Assembly (NCBI RefSeq): GCF_011516885.1
Contig: NZ_WOTD01000003.1
Span: forward strand, 62,001-126,000
Direction of reading: 5' to 3'
Length of the DNA: 64,000 nt
From: Acetobacter lambici
GTDB lineage: Bacteria > Pseudomonadota > Alphaproteobacteria > Acetobacterales > Acetobacteraceae
Under the pieces are notes generated by a model, which was given only the letters and a program-made list of their open reading frames with translations, made no database searches and was not told where the DNA came from. The first letter of the stretch is position 1. Every line of letters starts with the position of its first letter. Position numbers and translations under genes: made by a program. Positions 9,628 through 20,566 of the stretch are shown piece by piece.

Positions 9628-10608
9628 ATGTCTGCATCACTCATGGCCAACAGGGATGAACTCTACCGCCCTGTTGCCCACATTATGCTGCGGGAACAAT
9701 GGGAAGCCAGTTATGCGGCGGACATTGAAGCCATTGTGCGTCTGAAGCAGGAAAAAAACGCCGTCATTCTGGCTCATAATTATCAAACACCGGAAATTTT
9801 CCATTGCGTTGCCGATATCCGGGGGGACAGTCTGGCTCTGGCCCGTGCCGCGCAAACCGTGGATGCTTCGGTCATGGTTATGGCTGGCGTACATTTTATG
9901 GCCGAAACCGCAAAGCTGCTTAACCCGGATAAAACTGTTCTGATCCCCGACGCCACGGCAGGCTGCTCACTGGCCGAAGGCATTACAGCAGACAACGTGA
10001 GAACACTCAAAAAACGTTACCCCGGTGTGCCGGTTGTCACCTACGTCAACAGCACGGCGGATGTTAAAGCGGAAAGTGATATCTGCTGCACATCGGGCAA
10101 TGCCCGCCGGGTTGTGGAAAGTCTGGGTGTATCCCGTGTTATTATGATCCCTGACGAATTTCTGGCGCAGAATATACAGGCTGAAACCGGCATTGAAATG
10201 CTGACCTGGCCCGCCCACTGCGAAGTGCATGAACGCTTTACCCCGCAGGAAATCCGGCAGTACCGCCGCCTGCACCCCGGCGTAACCGTTATTGCCCACC
10301 CCGAATGCCCGCCAGATGTGCTGGCCGAAGCGGATTGCGCAGGCTCGACCGCACAGATGATCGAATTTATTGATCACAAAAAACCGCAAAAAGTGCTGCT
10401 GGTAACTGAATGTTCCATGAGCGATAATCTGGCGGCACTTTACCCGCAAACCCAGTTTGTACGCCCGTGCAACCTGTGCCCACACATGAAGCGGATTACA
10501 CTGTCCAACATCCGTCAGGCACTGGAAACCATGCAGACGGAAGTCACCATACCCGAATCCCTCCAACACCCCGCCCGCTTGGCAGTCGAGCGGATGCTGG
10601 CGATCTGA
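9628..10608 (+). CDS. nadA: Quinolinate synthase A
   Basis: Condenses iminoaspartate with dihydroxyacetone phosphate to quinolinate in de novo NAD synthesis; cytosolic 4Fe-4S enzyme of 326 residues, normal length. Visible features are the substrate-site AHNYQTPEIF (49-58), the cysteine of TAGCSL (Cys113), Cys198 in WPAHCEVH, and the CNLC pair (Cys281/Cys284). These match the three cluster-ligand positions of NadA (C113, C200 and C297 in E. coli). It is followed after 22 bases by nadC, forming an operon downstream of the NrtR-type gene. No nadB (aspartate oxidase) is next to it, so iminoaspartate must come from an enzyme encoded elsewhere. Confidence 0.95.
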   Translation: MSASLMANRDELYRPVAHIMLREQWEASYAADIEAIVRLKQEKNAVILAHNYQTPEIFHCVADIRGDSLALARAAQTVDASVMVMAGVHFMAETAKLLNPDKTVLIPDATAGCSLAEGITADNVRTLKKRYPGVPVVTYVNSTADVKAESDICCTSGNARRVVESLGVSRVIMIPDEFLAQNIQAETGIEMLTWPAHCEVHERFTPQEIRQYRRLHPGVTVIAHPECPPDVLAEADCAGSTAQMIEFIDHKKPQKVLLVTECSMSDNLAALYPQTQFVRPCNLCPHMKRITLSNIRQALETMQTEVTIPESLQHPARLAVERMLAI

Positions 10609-10630
10609 GCCCCCCATACCGGAGCACACC

Positions 10631-11494
10631 ATGACCACAGGCCTGCACCTCCCCCCCCTGTTATGGGAACCCATTGTCCGCATGGCTCTTATGGAGGACC
10701 TGGGCATTGGGGGAGATGTGACCACGCAGGCTCTGGCCCAACCGGGGCAACAGTTGCACGCGGTCTTCCGTAGCCGTCAGGATGGTGTTCTGTGCGGACT
10801 GGAAGGGGCACGGCAGGCATTTGCCATGCTGGATCCAACCGTGCGCTTCAGCTTAGTCAAGCACGATGGCAGCCAGATCGCACAGGGCGATGTTCTGGCC
10901 ACTGTGGAGGGCAACGCCACAGCCCTGCTCGCAGGGGAGCGTACGGCACTCAACCTGCTGTCCCACCTGAGCGGCATTGCCACGCACACACACCAGATCG
11001 TGCAGGCCGTGGCAGGCACCAAAACCCGTATTGCCTGCACGCGCAAAACCCTGCCGGGGTTAAGAAGCTTGCAGAAATACGCCGTACGGGCGGGTGGCGG
11101 CAGCAGCCACCGGCTCCGGCTGGATGATGCCATTCTGATCAAGGACAACCACATTGCCCTGTGCGGCGGCAACATTCGCCAGACCCTGCAATCCGCCCGC
11201 CAGTATGCTGGTCACCTGATGAAGGTGGAACTGGAAGTAGATACACTCGAACAGTTGGATGAGGCCCTGTCCTGCACAGGGGCGGATGTTTACCTGCTGG
11301 ACAATATGTCCCTGCCACAACTTGAACAGGCCGTTCGGATGATCGACGGACGTGCACTAGCCGAGGCCTCTGGCGGCATTACGCTCAAAACCGCCCGCCC
11401 TATTGCCCAGACCGGAGTGGACGTGCTCTCGCTCGGCTGGCTGACCCATAGCGTTCACGCACTCGATATTGGTCTGGATATTGTGCATAGCTAA
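10631..11494 (+). CDS. nadC: Nicotinate-nucleotide pyrophosphorylase (carboxylating)
   Basis: Quinolinate phosphoribosyltransferase, 287 residues, producing nicotinate mononucleotide from quinolinate and PRPP. Family segments are visible: ALMEDLGIGGDVTT near the N-terminus, the ERTALNLL helix, ACTRKTLPGLR with its substrate-binding Arg and Lys, HRLRLDDAILIKDNH, then VELEVDTLEQ and YLLDNMS, and the late EASGGI loop. Length and motif order are normal. It is the second gene of the nadA-nadC unit and probably shares the promoter and candidate NrtR site in front of nadA. Confidence 0.95.
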   Translation: MTTGLHLPPLLWEPIVRMALMEDLGIGGDVTTQALAQPGQQLHAVFRSRQDGVLCGLEGARQAFAMLDPTVRFSLVKHDGSQIAQGDVLATVEGNATALLAGERTALNLLSHLSGIATHTHQIVQAVAGTKTRIACTRKTLPGLRSLQKYAVRAGGGSSHRLRLDDAILIKDNHIALCGGNIRQTLQSARQYAGHLMKVELEVDTLEQLDEALSCTGADVYLLDNMSLPQLEQAVRMIDGRALAEASGGITLKTARPIAQTGVDVLSLGWLTHSVHALDIGLDIVHS

Positions 11495-11705
11495 CCACAG
11501 ACGGTCGCCCCTTATTGCCCCCCACACCGTGTAATCGGCGCTGCCAGTGCCTACCCCACCCGCTCAACGCAGACATGAACAGACCACAGAGCACCCAGAC
11601 CTTGGGCTTTCTGCTTGAGATACGAGGGCCATCCTCCTAATATGCAGAATGTAGAAGCACTGGTATTTTGCCAGCCCGCCATGCAATGCTCAAAGGTGCC
11701 TGTTA

Positions 11706-12323
11706 ATGGAGTGGTCCGAAGAAATAATCGCCCAGCTTAAGGACCTCTGGGCGGAAGGTCTTTCAACGGCTGAAATCGGCAGGCGTCTTTCCATTACCAA
11801 GAACGCAGTGGTCGGCAAGGCACACAGGCTGGGCCTGCCACCCCGTCCATCCCCTATCCGTCGTAACGGGAGCAAGCCCAAGGCGGCGGCTGACAAAACA
11901 GACACGCCCACGGCAACACCCACTGCGCCAGAAGCGTCCGTTGCTCGCTCAGCCACACCCACGCCACCTGCGGCACAGCCCGCACAGCCAGCGGTCACTG
12001 CAACGCCAGCCCCGGTTGTGGCACAGCCTGCGGCCCCCACGGCCACACCGGCGCTCAGCGTGGTTGACGACAAGACTGCCCGGAAGGAAAAAGCCGCACC
12101 CGTTGCGCGCACCGGCACCAAGCCCAAAACGCTCCTACGCAGCATCTCGGACCCCGAACCACAAAAGCGCCGTGGCCCAGCCTGCTGCTGGCCAATAGGC
12201 GACCCCGGCACACCGGGCTTTCATTTTTGTGGGGCAACACCCATTCCGGGCAAACCTTACTGCGAAGAGCATGCGCAAATCGCGTATGTACGCCTGCGCG
12301 ACCGGCGCGATAGTGTAGCCTGA
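11706..12323 (+). CDS. gcrA: GcrA cell-cycle regulator
   Basis: Alphaproteobacterial transcription factor, 205 residues. In Caulobacter GcrA binds sigma70-RNA polymerase and activates promoters methylated at GANTC by CcrM. The N-terminal 45 residues carry the conserved helix-turn-helix (WSEEIIAQLKDLWAEG, then TKNAVVGKAHRLGL). A long Pro/Ala/Thr-rich linker covers about residues 50-145. The C-terminus has the cysteine/histidine sigma-interaction region (GPACCWPIGDP, FHFCG, PYCEEH). The linker is longer than I would expect for a minimal GcrA. The gene stands alone, and a hairpin separates it from the convergent bactofilin gene. Its presence implies CcrM-type methylation in this organism. Confidence 0.93.
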   Translation: MEWSEEIIAQLKDLWAEGLSTAEIGRRLSITKNAVVGKAHRLGLPPRPSPIRRNGSKPKAAADKTDTPTATPTAPEASVARSATPTPPAAQPAQPAVTATPAPVVAQPAAPTATPALSVVDDKTARKEKAAPVARTGTKPKTLLRSISDPEPQKRRGPACCWPIGDPGTPGFHFCGATPIPGKPYCEEHAQIAYVRLRDRRDSVA

Positions 12324-12346
12324 AAAGGCCCACTTAAGCCCTGTCA

Positions 12347-12376
12347 CCTGATGGCGGCTAACACGCCACCATCAGG
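12347..12376. terminator. Hairpin between convergent gcrA and bactofilin genes
   Basis: Twelve-base arms (CCTGATGGCGGC and GCCACCATCAGG, one mismatch) around a six-base loop. The outer sequences CCTGT and ACAGG allow further pairing. There is no T-tract on either side, so this is a hairpin-type bidirectional terminator candidate, not a classical one. Its place between two convergent stop codons supports the call. Confidence 0.55.
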
Positions 12377-12391
12377 CTAACAGGCAGATAA

Positions 12392-13078
12392 TCAGCCTTC
12401 AATTGCCTTAACTGGCTCAGCAGCACTATCCGCCGTTTTGGCAGAACCGCTGCCTTCGGCCAGCATTTCAAGCTGCCCGGTAATCTGACCGCCATCTTCC
12501 ACCTTCAGGCGGTGGCAGGCAGCCTTGCCCAGCAGGCGGCCGCTGCCGCGCACGGTCAGGCCACCACGCGCGGTAAGCGCACCATCCACCGTGCCAGCAA
12601 TTTCCGCATTTTCCACTTCCACACCACCACGGAACAGGCCACCGGGCATAACAACCAGTTCCTTGGCCGTGATCATGCTGGACTCGACCGTACCTTCGAC
12701 CACCAGACGTTCTGCATCCTGCACCGTGCCCTGCACGCTAATGCCGCGCCCGACCACCAGAGTACGCTGCTCCGGCCCATCTTTTTTTGGCTGCATCTGT
12801 GAGGGCAGGCCACGGGCTGCGGCACCGGGCATGGGCGGAATACCAGCACCTGCGGGAAGAGAAGAACCGGACGGAAAAGGTGCACGACCCATGGGTGAAG
12901 TTTCCTTTGAATTATCAGAATGCGATACGGGAGTTCCAGCCGCAGAACTACCCTGAGCCGCCGCATTGGACGAAAGAACAGTGCCAGATGCCCCTGCCGG
13001 ACGCGCAGAACCCTGCTGAACGGTAGAGGGTGCCTGAGTTTTTGGCTGACTATCTTCAGGCTTACGTCTTTTGAACAA
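12392..13078 (-). CDS. Bactofilin (polymer-forming cytoskeletal protein)
   Basis: About 228 residues. A basic N-terminus and a low-complexity Ser/Pro/Ala/Gly linker (to about residue 100) precede a bactofilin domain at about 105-205. That domain is a right-handed beta-helix visible as short repeats with regular valines and glycines (VVEGTVESS, NAEIAGTVDG, RGSGRLLG, DGGQITGQLE). Bactofilins polymerise without nucleotides and act as scaffolds for cell-wall or surface machinery. The start codon is TTG, with a GGGGGA-like ribosome site seven bases before it; another start inside the linker is possible. The target process in this organism is unknown. Confidence 0.88.
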   Translation of the reverse strand: MFKRRKPEDSQPKTQAPSTVQQGSARPAGASGTVLSSNAAAQGSSAAGTPVSHSDNSKETSPMGRAPFPSGSSLPAGAGIPPMPGAAARGLPSQMQPKKDGPEQRTLVVGRGISVQGTVQDAERLVVEGTVESSMITAKELVVMPGGLFRGGVEVENAEIAGTVDGALTARGGLTVRGSGRLLGKAACHRLKVEDGGQITGQLEMLAEGSGSAKTADSAAEPVKAIEG

Positions 13079-13292
13079 GAAAATCCCCCGCCTTTCTGGC
13101 TACCTGTATTCAGGCAGCAGCCACATTAACAAACCGCCACAAGCACCAGTCCGGCTCCCCCAAAACATTCTCATGCAGGCGACCGTCTGGTAAGCAGCGC
13201 AAGTTGCTTACGCCTCACTGTTGCCCTTTTTGTGGCAGCGCGCTAGCCAAACAACCGCACAGATCATTTTTTCAGGAAAAAATTTTATCGCC

Positions 13293-14291
13293 ATGACCGG
13301 TCAGGACACACAATACGACATTCTCGGTATTGGTAATGCCATCACCGATATTCTCGCCCGTACGGACGCCGCCTTCCTGCAGGGGCAGGGGCTTACACCC
13401 GGCAGCATGACGCTGATTGACGTGGACCGGGCCAACGCGCTTGAAGCGGCTCTGGCACCCGAACAGGTTATGGGTGGTGGTTCCGCAGCCAATACCTGCG
13501 TTGTCGCGGCCCAGTTTGGCGCACGCGTGGCGTACCTCGGTAAGGTCTCACGCGATGATGCGGGGCTTAAATTCACGCAGGACCTGCGCGATAACGGGGT
13601 ACAGTTCCCGTCGGCTCCGCTGAACACGCAGGTGTTTGACAACCTGCCCACAGCACGTTGCGTGGTTATGGTCACACCCGACGGCCAGCGCACCATGGCG
13701 ACCTATCTGGGAGCCTGCACCTGCTTTACCCCAGATGACGTACTGCCCGACATGATCGCCGCCTCCAGCATTATCTATCTGGAAGGCTATCTGTTCGATC
13801 CCCCCCATGCGCAGGAAGCCTTCCGCCGGGCCGCAGCCCTTGCCCACAAAAACGGACGTCAGGTTGCGCTCTCGCTGTCAGACCCGTTCTGCGTTGGCCG
13901 CCACCGCGATGCGTTCCTTGATCTGGTCAAAAACCATGTCGATATCCTGTTCGCCAACGAAGACGAAATCTGCGCGCTGTACGAAACAGAAAACTTTGAC
14001 ACAGCCGCCCGTCGCACAGTGCAGGATACAACCTTTGCTGCCCTGACCCGCTCCGGCCTTGGCAGTGTGGTTGTGCATGATGGACAGCTGACAACGGTCG
14101 CCCCGGTCCCCACGCAGGTGGTAGATACAACGGGTGCGGGCGATGCCTACGCCGCCGGTTTTCTGGCAGGCCTGACCTCTGGCCGTAGCCTGCCAGAATG
14201 TGGCCGTCTGGCATCTGTTGCCGCGTCTGAAATCATCTCGCACTACGGTGCCCGCCCGCTTTCCAACCTGTGGGAAGAAATGGGCTTTTAA
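13293..14291 (+). CDS. PfkB-family sugar kinase, adenosine kinase-like
   Basis: Ribokinase-fold kinase of 332 residues. N-terminal YDILGIGNAITDILAR, the GGGSAANT substrate loop, GKVSRDDAG and the C-terminal VDTTGAGDAYAAGF signature (anion hole and catalytic Asp) are all present. The pattern is that of the alphaproteobacterial adenosine kinase-like branch, which would phosphorylate a nucleoside. A different sugar substrate is possible. The open frame extends to an ATG at 13221, but I chose 13293 because it has AGGAA upstream and the family begins there. It converges with rnd. Confidence 0.88.
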   Translation: MTGQDTQYDILGIGNAITDILARTDAAFLQGQGLTPGSMTLIDVDRANALEAALAPEQVMGGGSAANTCVVAAQFGARVAYLGKVSRDDAGLKFTQDLRDNGVQFPSAPLNTQVFDNLPTARCVVMVTPDGQRTMATYLGACTCFTPDDVLPDMIAASSIIYLEGYLFDPPHAQEAFRRAAALAHKNGRQVALSLSDPFCVGRHRDAFLDLVKNHVDILFANEDEICALYETENFDTAARRTVQDTTFAALTRSGLGSVVVHDGQLTTVAPVPTQVVDTTGAGDAYAAGFLAGLTSGRSLPECGRLASVAASEIISHYGARPLSNLWEEMGF

Positions 14292-14326
14292 GTCAGGCTC
14301 ACCGTTTGGCGTGGGTGTGTGCTCCG

Positions 14327-15529
14327 TTAGGACGCCACACTCCCGCCGGGCACGGTGATCACCCGACCACCCTTGACCTGAAGAGCCACACGGCCTTCGC
14401 ACAAAGCCTGCGCCACGTCTCCAAATACTTTACCGCGCCAGCCCGACAGCAATGTGGGGGTCTGTGCCGGGTCCAGTGCCAACGCTTCCAGTTCATCCAT
14501 GGACGCGACCAGACGCGGTGCCACATCGTGTTCTTCACAACAGGCGGTCAGCAGCACTTTGAGCAATGCAACCAGAGATGCTGGCGGACGCGCGTTATCC
14601 TTACCCTTACCCCGTGCGGGTCGCGGCAACTCCGACTCCGGCAGGGCCTGCGCCTGTTTGACCGCCTCCAGTAACGCCATGCCTGTACGGCCTTCAGCCA
14701 ACCCGCGAGACACGCCACGCACACGCGCAAGCGCATCAACCGTTGCCGGGGTGGTGGCAGCTATTTCCAACAGGCTTTCATCTTTTAGCAATCGCTGACG
14801 GGGCACATTTACGCGCTGGGCCTCACGCTCACGCAGGGCGGCAACCGCGCGCAACACGCCCAGCATACGCCGGTTGCCCGTGCGCGCCTTCAGCCGCTCC
14901 CACTGTTTTTCAGGATCAGGGCGGAAGGTCGCCGGGTCTTCCAGCTCTGCCATCTCAGCGCCAACCCAACTGATCCGCTTGTCCTGTTCAAGCTTGAGCA
15001 CCAGTTTTTCATAAACCAGCCGCAGCCACGTCACATCGCCTGCGGCATAGTTCAACTGAGCATCGGACAATGGACGTGCGGACCAGTCCGTAAACCTGTG
15101 GCTTTTATCAATCATGTGGCCAGTCAGGGAGCCAACCAGACTGTCATAGCCGACCTGATCCCCAAACCCCGCCACCATGGCGGCTACCTGTGTATCAAAC
15201 ACGGGCGTGGGCAGGGCGTCAAACTCATGGAGGAAAATTTCCAGATCCTGCCGCGCGGCATGGAAAACCTTCAGCACGGAGGTATTGGCCATCAATTCTG
15301 CCAGCGGTGCCAGATCAATGCCTTCGGCCAGCGCATCAATCAGCACAACATGCTCCGCGCTGCCTACCTGCACCAGACACAATTCCGGCCAGTACGTGCG
15401 TTCACGCATGAACTCCGTATCAACCGTAACAAAACGCTCGGCATGAAACGGCTTGAGAGCTTCCGCCAGTTCCTCAGTAGAGGTCACAAGCTGTGGCTGG
15501 GGAAAGACTGGAGTAGGTAATTTGGCCAT
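14327..15529 (-). CDS. rnd: Ribonuclease D
   Basis: 3'-5' exoribonuclease of 400 residues that trims tRNA and other stable RNA precursors. The DEDDy residues are visible: [10 protein letters not shown] (D and E), [11 protein letters not shown] (D) and [11 protein letters not shown] (Tyr and D). An HRDC-type helical region follows, then a basic Lys/Gly/Arg segment. The ATG at 15529 has GGAGG five bases upstream; the earlier in-frame ATG at 15544 lies upstream of that GGAGG, so it is not the start. The gene is divergent from queF with a gap of about 120 bases that must contain both promoters. Confidence 0.93.
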   Translation of the reverse strand: MAKLPTPVFPQPQLVTSTEELAEALKPFHAERFVTVDTEFMRERTYWPELCLVQVGSAEHVVLIDALAEGIDLAPLAELMANTSVLKVFHAARQDLEIFLHEFDALPTPVFDTQVAAMVAGFGDQVGYDSLVGSLTGHMIDKSHRFTDWSARPLSDAQLNYAAGDVTWLRLVYEKLVLKLEQDKRISWVGAEMAELEDPATFRPDPEKQWERLKARTGNRRMLGVLRAVAALREREAQRVNVPRQRLLKDESLLEIAATTPATVDALARVRGVSRGLAEGRTGMALLEAVKQAQALPESELPRPARGKGKDNARPPASLVALLKVLLTACCEEHDVAPRLVASMDELEALALDPAQTPTLLSGWRGKVFGDVAQALCEGRVALQVKGGRVITVPGGSVAS

Positions 15530-15652
15530 GTTTCCTCCATACACCAGCCGGCCAGAAAGAGACAGACAGAACCCATCCGCTCACACACGAAACTTGACGA
15601 ACGCGCCAACAAACCGGACACCGGAGAAAACCATACCCACATGGAGAAAACG

Positions 15653-16123
15653 ATGAACAAAGCGGATGATGGTCGCCACGCGCTCACCCAGCTTGGCCGC
15701 CAGATTACCCCCCCTAACAGCCCCGAAGAGGCTGTTCTGGAGCGCGTACCCGCCCCCTACCCGGACAAGCGTTATATGGTCCGCTTTACCGCACCGGAAT
15801 TTACATCCCTATGCCCCATTACTGGTCAGCCGGACTTTGCGCATATTGTGCTGGATTATGTGCCTGACCAATGGATTGTAGAGAGCAAGTCCCTCAAACT
15901 GTTCCTGACCAGCTTTCGCAACCACGGTGCCTTCCACGAAGCCTGCTCCGTACAGATTGCAAGCACGTTGGTCGATCTGCTCAATCCAGTATGGTTACGC
16001 ATTGGTGCATACTGGTACCCTCGCGGCGGTATTCCCATTGATGTGTTCTGGCAGACTGGGGACGCACCCGCAGGCGTGTGGATTCCCGCTCAGGACGTGC
16101 CGTCCTACAAAGGACGTGGCTGA
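15653..16123 (+). CDS. queF: NADPH-dependent 7-cyano-7-deazaguanine reductase
   Basis: Reduces preQ0 to preQ1 in queuosine tRNA-modification synthesis; single-domain (short) QueF of 156 residues. The catalytic Cys54 and Asp61 lie in [13 protein letters not shown], as in B. subtilis Cys55/Asp62. The QueF motif [20 protein letters not shown] follows. I chose ATG 15653 because GGAG lies six bases before it; that GGAG overlaps the earlier in-frame ATG at 15641. A bidirectional terminator follows the stop codon. No other queuosine genes are adjacent. Confidence 0.95.
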   Translation: MNKADDGRHALTQLGRQITPPNSPEEAVLERVPAPYPDKRYMVRFTAPEFTSLCPITGQPDFAHIVLDYVPDQWIVESKSLKLFLTSFRNHGAFHEACSVQIASTLVDLLNPVWLRIGAYWYPRGGIPIDVFWQTGDAPAGVWIPAQDVPSYKGRG

Positions 16124-16143
16124 GGCTACGGGCACAAAAAAAA

Positions 16144-16166
16144 GCCACCCAATGGGTGGCTTTTTT
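16144..16166. terminator. Bidirectional terminator between queF and atpC
   Basis: Stem GCCACCC/GGGTGGC with an AAT loop, followed by T6 on the plus strand and preceded by a run of eight A on the same strand. It can therefore end transcription from both the queF and the atp side. Confidence 0.9.
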
Positions 16167-16186
16167 AACATTGTGGAGCAGAAAAC

Positions 16187-16594
16187 TTAACTGGCGCTAC
16201 CAGCTTCGATTTCCGCCCGAACGGCCTGAATCTGATCCTGCAACACGACGAGGCGGGACGTATCCGTCTTGTCCGCCTTGTCCCATGCTTCAGACAACGC
16301 CTCAAGCTGGGCAGTTGCCGTATCGATGGAAATATCGCTTACCGGCACGGCCTTGTCCGCCAGAACGGTGCATCGTGCGGGGGTAATGTCAGCAAAGCCA
16401 CCCCCCACAAAATAGCGATCGGTAACCTTGTCCCCTTCGTAAAGGGCAACAACGCCACCACGCAGAAGAAGCATCATGGGCGAGTGTTCCGGCATGGCGG
16501 CAATATCGCCTTCCATGCCCGGAAGAACGGCCATATCGACCTCACGCGACACCAGAACCTTTTCAGGGCTGATTATCTCAATCTGGATTGGCAT
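16187..16594 (-). CDS. atpC: ATP synthase F1 epsilon subunit
   Basis: Epsilon subunit of 135 residues, part of the central rotor stalk, coupling proton flow to the catalytic head and restraining ATP hydrolysis. The N-terminal beta-sandwich is typical (IEIISPEKVL, LPGMEGDIAAMPEHSP, FVGGGFADI), followed by a short helical C-terminus. It is the last gene of atpHAGDC, 28 bases after atpD, and ends just before the shared terminator. Confidence 0.95.
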   Translation of the reverse strand: MPIQIEIISPEKVLVSREVDMAVLPGMEGDIAAMPEHSPMMLLLRGGVVALYEGDKVTDRYFVGGGFADITPARCTVLADKAVPVSDISIDTATAQLEALSEAWDKADKTDTSRLVVLQDQIQAVRAEIEAGSAS

Positions 16595-16622
16595 GAATGG
16601 TGCTCCCTCCAGAAGCCGGCTA

Positions 16623-18098
<1,476 letters not shown>

Positions 18099-18126
18099 TC
18101 AGCTCCTGCGGGGCATACGATCGGGC

Positions 18127-19014
18127 TCAGACAGCCTGTGCGCCCGAAATGATTTCGATCAGTTCGTTAGTAATATTGGTCTGGCGGGTCCGGTTATAGA
18201 CCTGTGTCAGACTATCGATAGTGCGGCCTGCATTGCGCGTTGCGTTATCCATGGCCGTCATGCGAGCACCATTTTCGCCCGCTACCGTTTCCAGCAGCGA
18301 AGCATAAATCTGAACCTGCAGGTTGCGCGGCAGCAGCATGGCCAGCAGCGTTGCTTCATCAGGCTCAAATTCATACTGGGCCACGTCGTTGGAAGCTTCA
18401 AGCTGTGGGCTTGCATCTTCCACGACCATGGGCACCAGTTGCTGGCACGTCGGTTCCTGCGTCATCGCGTTGCGAAACTTGTTGAACACAAGCGTGCACA
18501 CATCAATCTCGCCTGCTTCGAGCAGAGCATTGATTTTGTCACCCAGACCACTGGCAACGGAAAAAGGAATTTCCTTTGCACTGGTACCGATCACATGATC
18601 AACGATCAGATCCGCATGCTCACGCATGAAAAAGTTCAGGGCGCGACGACCAACCGGAAGCAGACGAACCGTTTTACCCTCTGACTGAAGGCGACGGATG
18701 CTCTGCAACGTAAGACGATGAACGTTGGCGTTAAAACCACCGCACAGGCCACGGTCACTGGTCATGGGGACAAGGAGATGCACCTTGTCCTGCCCGGTAC
18801 CAGCCAGAAGAAGAGGCGCTCCGTCCTCTCCCTTGGTTGCACCGGCCAGTTCACCCAGCATACGGCGCATGGCTGCCGCATAAGGACGAGCAGCCTCTGC
18901 GCTGGCCTGCGCCCGCCGCAGTTTGGCGGCCGCCACCATTTTCATGGCGCTCGTGATCTTCCGTGTCGATTTGATACTTCCGATCCGGGCGCGTAGTTCC
19001 TTAAGGGAAGCCAT
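18127..19014 (-). CDS. atpG: ATP synthase F1 gamma subunit
   Basis: Rotor shaft subunit, 295 residues. It starts with the family signature SLKELRARIGSIKSTRKIT and AMKMVAAAKLRRAQ, has the SDRGLCGGFN segment in the middle, and ends with the conserved C-terminal helix (ATRNAGRTIDSL, then NRTRQTNITNELIEI). These paired coiled-coil ends are what turn inside the alpha3beta3 head. It lies between atpA and atpD with gaps of 16 and 31 bases. Confidence 0.96.
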   Translation of the reverse strand: MASLKELRARIGSIKSTRKITSAMKMVAAAKLRRAQASAEAARPYAAAMRRMLGELAGATKGEDGAPLLLAGTGQDKVHLLVPMTSDRGLCGGFNANVHRLTLQSIRRLQSEGKTVRLLPVGRRALNFFMREHADLIVDHVIGTSAKEIPFSVASGLGDKINALLEAGEIDVCTLVFNKFRNAMTQEPTCQQLVPMVVEDASPQLEASNDVAQYEFEPDEATLLAMLLPRNLQVQIYASLLETVAGENGARMTAMDNATRNAGRTIDSLTQVYNRTRQTNITNELIEIISGAQAV

Positions 19015-19030
19015 GAGTGCTTCTGCTCCC

Positions 19031-20566
19031 TCAGCCGGCGAAGTTGCGGTTGAAGGCGGTCAGGTATTCGGTCAGCCGCGCTTCAAGGTCCTTGGAGATG
19101 GCCTTTTCCTTGCTCAGCGTATCCAGAATATCCTTACCAGCACTCCGCACATCGCTCAGCATCGCACGTTCCCACGCCACAACCTTGCTGGCGGCAATGC
19201 CATCAAGGAAGCCACGGGTGCCAGCGAACAGCAGAACAACCTGCTCTTCCACCGACAGGGGCGAAGCCTGCGGCTGCTTCAGCAGTTCCACCAGACGGGC
19301 ACCACGGGCAAGCATCTTCTGCGTTGCCGGGTCCAGATCGGATGCAAACTGGGAGAAGGCGGCCATTTCACGGTACTGGGCCAGTTCAAGCTTGATCTTG
19401 CCTGCAACCTGCTTCATCGCCTTGATCTGCGCTGCCGAGCCAACGCGGGAGACAGAACCACCCACGTTTACGGCCGGGCGGATGCCCTTATAGAACAGAT
19501 CGGTCTCGAGGAAGATCTGGCCATCCGTGATGGAGATCACGTTGGTCGGAATGTATGCGGCCACGTCCCCTGCCTGCGTTTCAATAACGGGCAGAGCCGT
19601 CAGAGAACCCGCGCCGTTGGCATCGGACATTTTAGCCGCACGTTCCAGCAGGCGGGAATGCAGGTAGAACACGTCACCCGGGTAAGCTTCGCGGCCCGGC
19701 GGACGACGCAGCAGCAGGGACATCTGGCGGTAAGCCACGGCCTGCTTGGTCAGATCATCATAGCAGATCAGGGCGTGCATACCGTTATCGCGGAAGTATT
19801 CGCCCATTGCGCAGGCGGCATACGGCGCGAGGTACTGCAGCGGAGCCGGATCGGATGCGGTTGCGGCCACGACGATGGAATACTTCATCGCGCCTTTTTC
19901 TTCCAGCAGACGCACAAGCTGTGCAACCGTGGAGCGCTTCTGACCAATAGCAACGTAAATGCAGTAGAGGGACTTTTTGTCGTCGCCCTGCTCGTTTACG
20001 CCCTTCTGAGCCAGAATGGTATCGGTCAGGATGGTGGTCTTGCCGGTCTGACGATCACCAATCACCAGTTCGCGCTGGCCACGACCAATCGGCACCAGAG
20101 CGTCAATCGCCTTGATCCCGGTCTGCATGGGTTCGCTCACGGACTGACGGGGCATAATGCCCGGCGCCTTGACTTCCGCACGACGCAGTTCAACGTCGGT
20201 CAGAGGGCCTTTGTCGTCGATCGGGTTACCCAGACCGTCCACAACACGGCCCAGCAGGCCTTTACCAACGGGCACACTGACAACCATGCCCGAACGGGTG
20301 ACGCTGTCACCTTCACGGATATTGGTGTCATCACCAAAAATAACGATACCGACGTTGTCGCTTTCCAGGTTCAGGGCCATGCCCTTCTGGCCAGCAGACG
20401 GAAAGTCCACCAACTCACCCGACATGACATTCTGCAGGCCAAATACGCGGGCAATACCATCCCCTACGGACAGGACTGTGCCGGTTTCGACCACATCAGA
20501 TTCCTTGTCGAACGAGGCGATCTGCTGCTTGAGGATATCCGAAATCTCTGCGGGACGGATTTCCAT
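19031..20566 (-). CDS. atpA: ATP synthase F1 alpha subunit
   Basis: Regulatory nucleotide-binding subunit, 511 residues. The Walker A motif [21 protein letters not shown], and the alpha/beta signature [14 protein letters not shown] are present. The open frame has GTG at 20569 immediately before ATG at 20566. I chose the ATG, which shares its A with the TGA stop of atpH (TGATG), suggesting translational coupling. It is the second gene of the operon. Confidence 0.96.
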   Translation of the reverse strand: MEIRPAEISDILKQQIASFDKESDVVETGTVLSVGDGIARVFGLQNVMSGELVDFPSAGQKGMALNLESDNVGIVIFGDDTNIREGDSVTRSGMVVSVPVGKGLLGRVVDGLGNPIDDKGPLTDVELRRAEVKAPGIMPRQSVSEPMQTGIKAIDALVPIGRGQRELVIGDRQTGKTTILTDTILAQKGVNEQGDDKKSLYCIYVAIGQKRSTVAQLVRLLEEKGAMKYSIVVAATASDPAPLQYLAPYAACAMGEYFRDNGMHALICYDDLTKQAVAYRQMSLLLRRPPGREAYPGDVFYLHSRLLERAAKMSDANGAGSLTALPVIETQAGDVAAYIPTNVISITDGQIFLETDLFYKGIRPAVNVGGSVSRVGSAAQIKAMKQVAGKIKLELAQYREMAAFSQFASDLDPATQKMLARGARLVELLKQPQASPLSVEEQVVLLFAGTRGFLDGIAASKVVAWERAMLSDVRSAGKDILDTLSKEKAISKDLEARLTEYLTAFNRNFAG

